Positions 6,431 through 6,864 of a DNA stretch of 6,864 bases are shown one piece after another. The notes under the pieces were generated by a model. That model made no database searches. It saw only the letters and a program-made list of their open reading frames with translations, and was not told the origin of the DNA. Source of the stretch: Pirellulaceae bacterium (lineage in GTDB: Bacteria; Planctomycetota; Planctomycetia; Pirellulales; Pirellulaceae). Made by a program: the position numbers and the translations under genes. The stretch is taken from NCBI GenBank assembly GCA_020846515.1, contig JADLDX010000511.1:1-6864 (forward strand), read 5' to 3'. Each line of letters begins with the position of its first letter. Position 1 is the first letter of the stretch.

Positions 6431-6864
6431 CTATGCGTACAACTGAGCCACCAGGTTTGCATAGAGCTGCTGTTCGACGAATCGGCGGCGTAGTCCACCT
6501 TTAAAATTCAAGCCGCCGCTAGTCACACTTAATGGTCTGGGCATGATGCCAACTCGCCTGATTTGCATCCAACGCGGAAAATCTTTTAGGACCGCACGCC
6601 AGCGCTCGACACACAGCCTTTCAAATTCGATCGCATCCATACCAGCGATCGTGCGCACCTTGTGGTCACTGAAGATGTTCTCGGGCAAGTTGTTTAAGAC
6701 TGGATAGACCAAGTCACCGATGGAGGGACGATCCTGGCCAACGATCACCAGCGATTCAATCCACGGGTCATTCTCTAAATGGCGCGTCACTTCGCCCGGC
6801 GAAACCTTGTAACCCGTCGATAATACAATCTGGTCGTCCGCTCGACCAATGATACGTAGCGACC
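6431..6864 (-). CDS. AMP-forming acyl-CoA synthetase, C-terminal part (cut by right edge)
   Basis: This is the C-terminal end of an adenylate-forming ligase that would activate a carboxylic acid, probably a fatty acid, to acyl-CoA through an acyl-AMP. The frame is open to the right edge; 143 residues are visible, first complete codon at 6862-6860. They start with SLRIIGRADDQIVLSTGYKV followed by SPGEV, the hinge motif (GRxDDxI...G..V.P.EVE) between the large and small domains. Next comes the WIESLVIVGQDRPSIGDLVYPVL strand region, typical of the mobile domain. The tail PLSVTSGGLNFKGGLRRRFVEQQ resembles the end of long-chain acyl-CoA synthetases, where LTPTLKLKRR is usual. Here Gly stands at the usual catalytic lysine position and a Lys lies two residues earlier. 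The GTG at 6790 is internal, not a start. It ends with TAG at 6433-6431 and converges on the permease gene with a 31-base gap that shows no clear terminator. Confidence 0.85.
   Translation of the reverse strand, partial: SLRIIGRADDQIVLSTGYKVSPGEVTRHLENDPWIESLVIVGQDRPSIGDLVYPVLNNLPENIFSDHKVRTIAGMDAIEFERLCVERWRAVLKDFPRWMQIRRVGIMPRPLSVTSGGLNFKGGLRRRFVEQQLYANLVAQLYA

Noticed and set aside
6431..6790. Stand-alone 119-residue minus-strand protein
   Set aside because: The frame continues to the window edge with the conserved GRADDQI...GYKVSPGEV ligase hinge, so the GTG at 6790 is internal to a larger gene.

Overview
The window looks like chromosomal DNA from a planctomycete, probably of the Pirellulaceae/Rhodopirellula kind. 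This is inference, not proof. It rests on moderate GC, several imperfect-palindrome repeats in the gaps between genes, and the style of the ABC permease and acyl-CoA ligase proteins. No rRNA, tRNA, CRISPR array, phage gene or transposase gene is visible.

Layout. (1) 8-1333 (+) is a CPA1-type Na+(K+)/H+ antiporter whose start lies at or just beyond the left edge. (2) A 228-base gap follows, holding a strong 20-bp-arm hairpin (1381-1437). (3) 1562-2170 (+) is a short NfeD-type membrane protein with three N-terminal membrane segments and a C-terminal OB-fold. (4) The gap 2171-2397 holds four copies of a GTAG-headed REP-type hairpin (two direct, two inverted), then a near-consensus sigma70-type promoter overlapped by a perfect inverted repeat. 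(5) 2398-2796 (+) is a short YtrA-like GntR regulator, overlapping by 4 bases (ATGA) the ABC ATPase gene at 2793-3746 (+). (6) The gap 3747-3969 carries a different 15-bp hairpin repeat. (7) 3970-6399 (+) is a large ABC-2-type permease of two membrane halves with an unassigned ~300-residue C-terminal domain. (8) After only 31 bases, a convergent gene on the minus strand (6431 to the right edge) encodes the C-terminal part of an AMP-forming acyl-CoA synthetase.

How the genes work together. The GntR regulator, ATPase and permease form a self-regulated transporter module resembling the ytr/bcr systems of other bacteria. The regulator probably binds the inverted repeat over its own -10 box and so controls its own gene and the coupled ATPase. 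The permease follows after a 223-base gap with a repeat hairpin, so it may be read through at lower level or have its own promoter. The antiporter and NfeD genes run in the same direction upstream but have no evident functional link to the module.

The most notable observation is in the REP cluster. Two base pairs of the stem are swapped in a compensatory way between copies, while the GCCA loop and the GTAG head are kept. This suggests that the folded hairpin itself is conserved. The protein-coding genes otherwise belong to known families, and I found no clear new multi-gene system.
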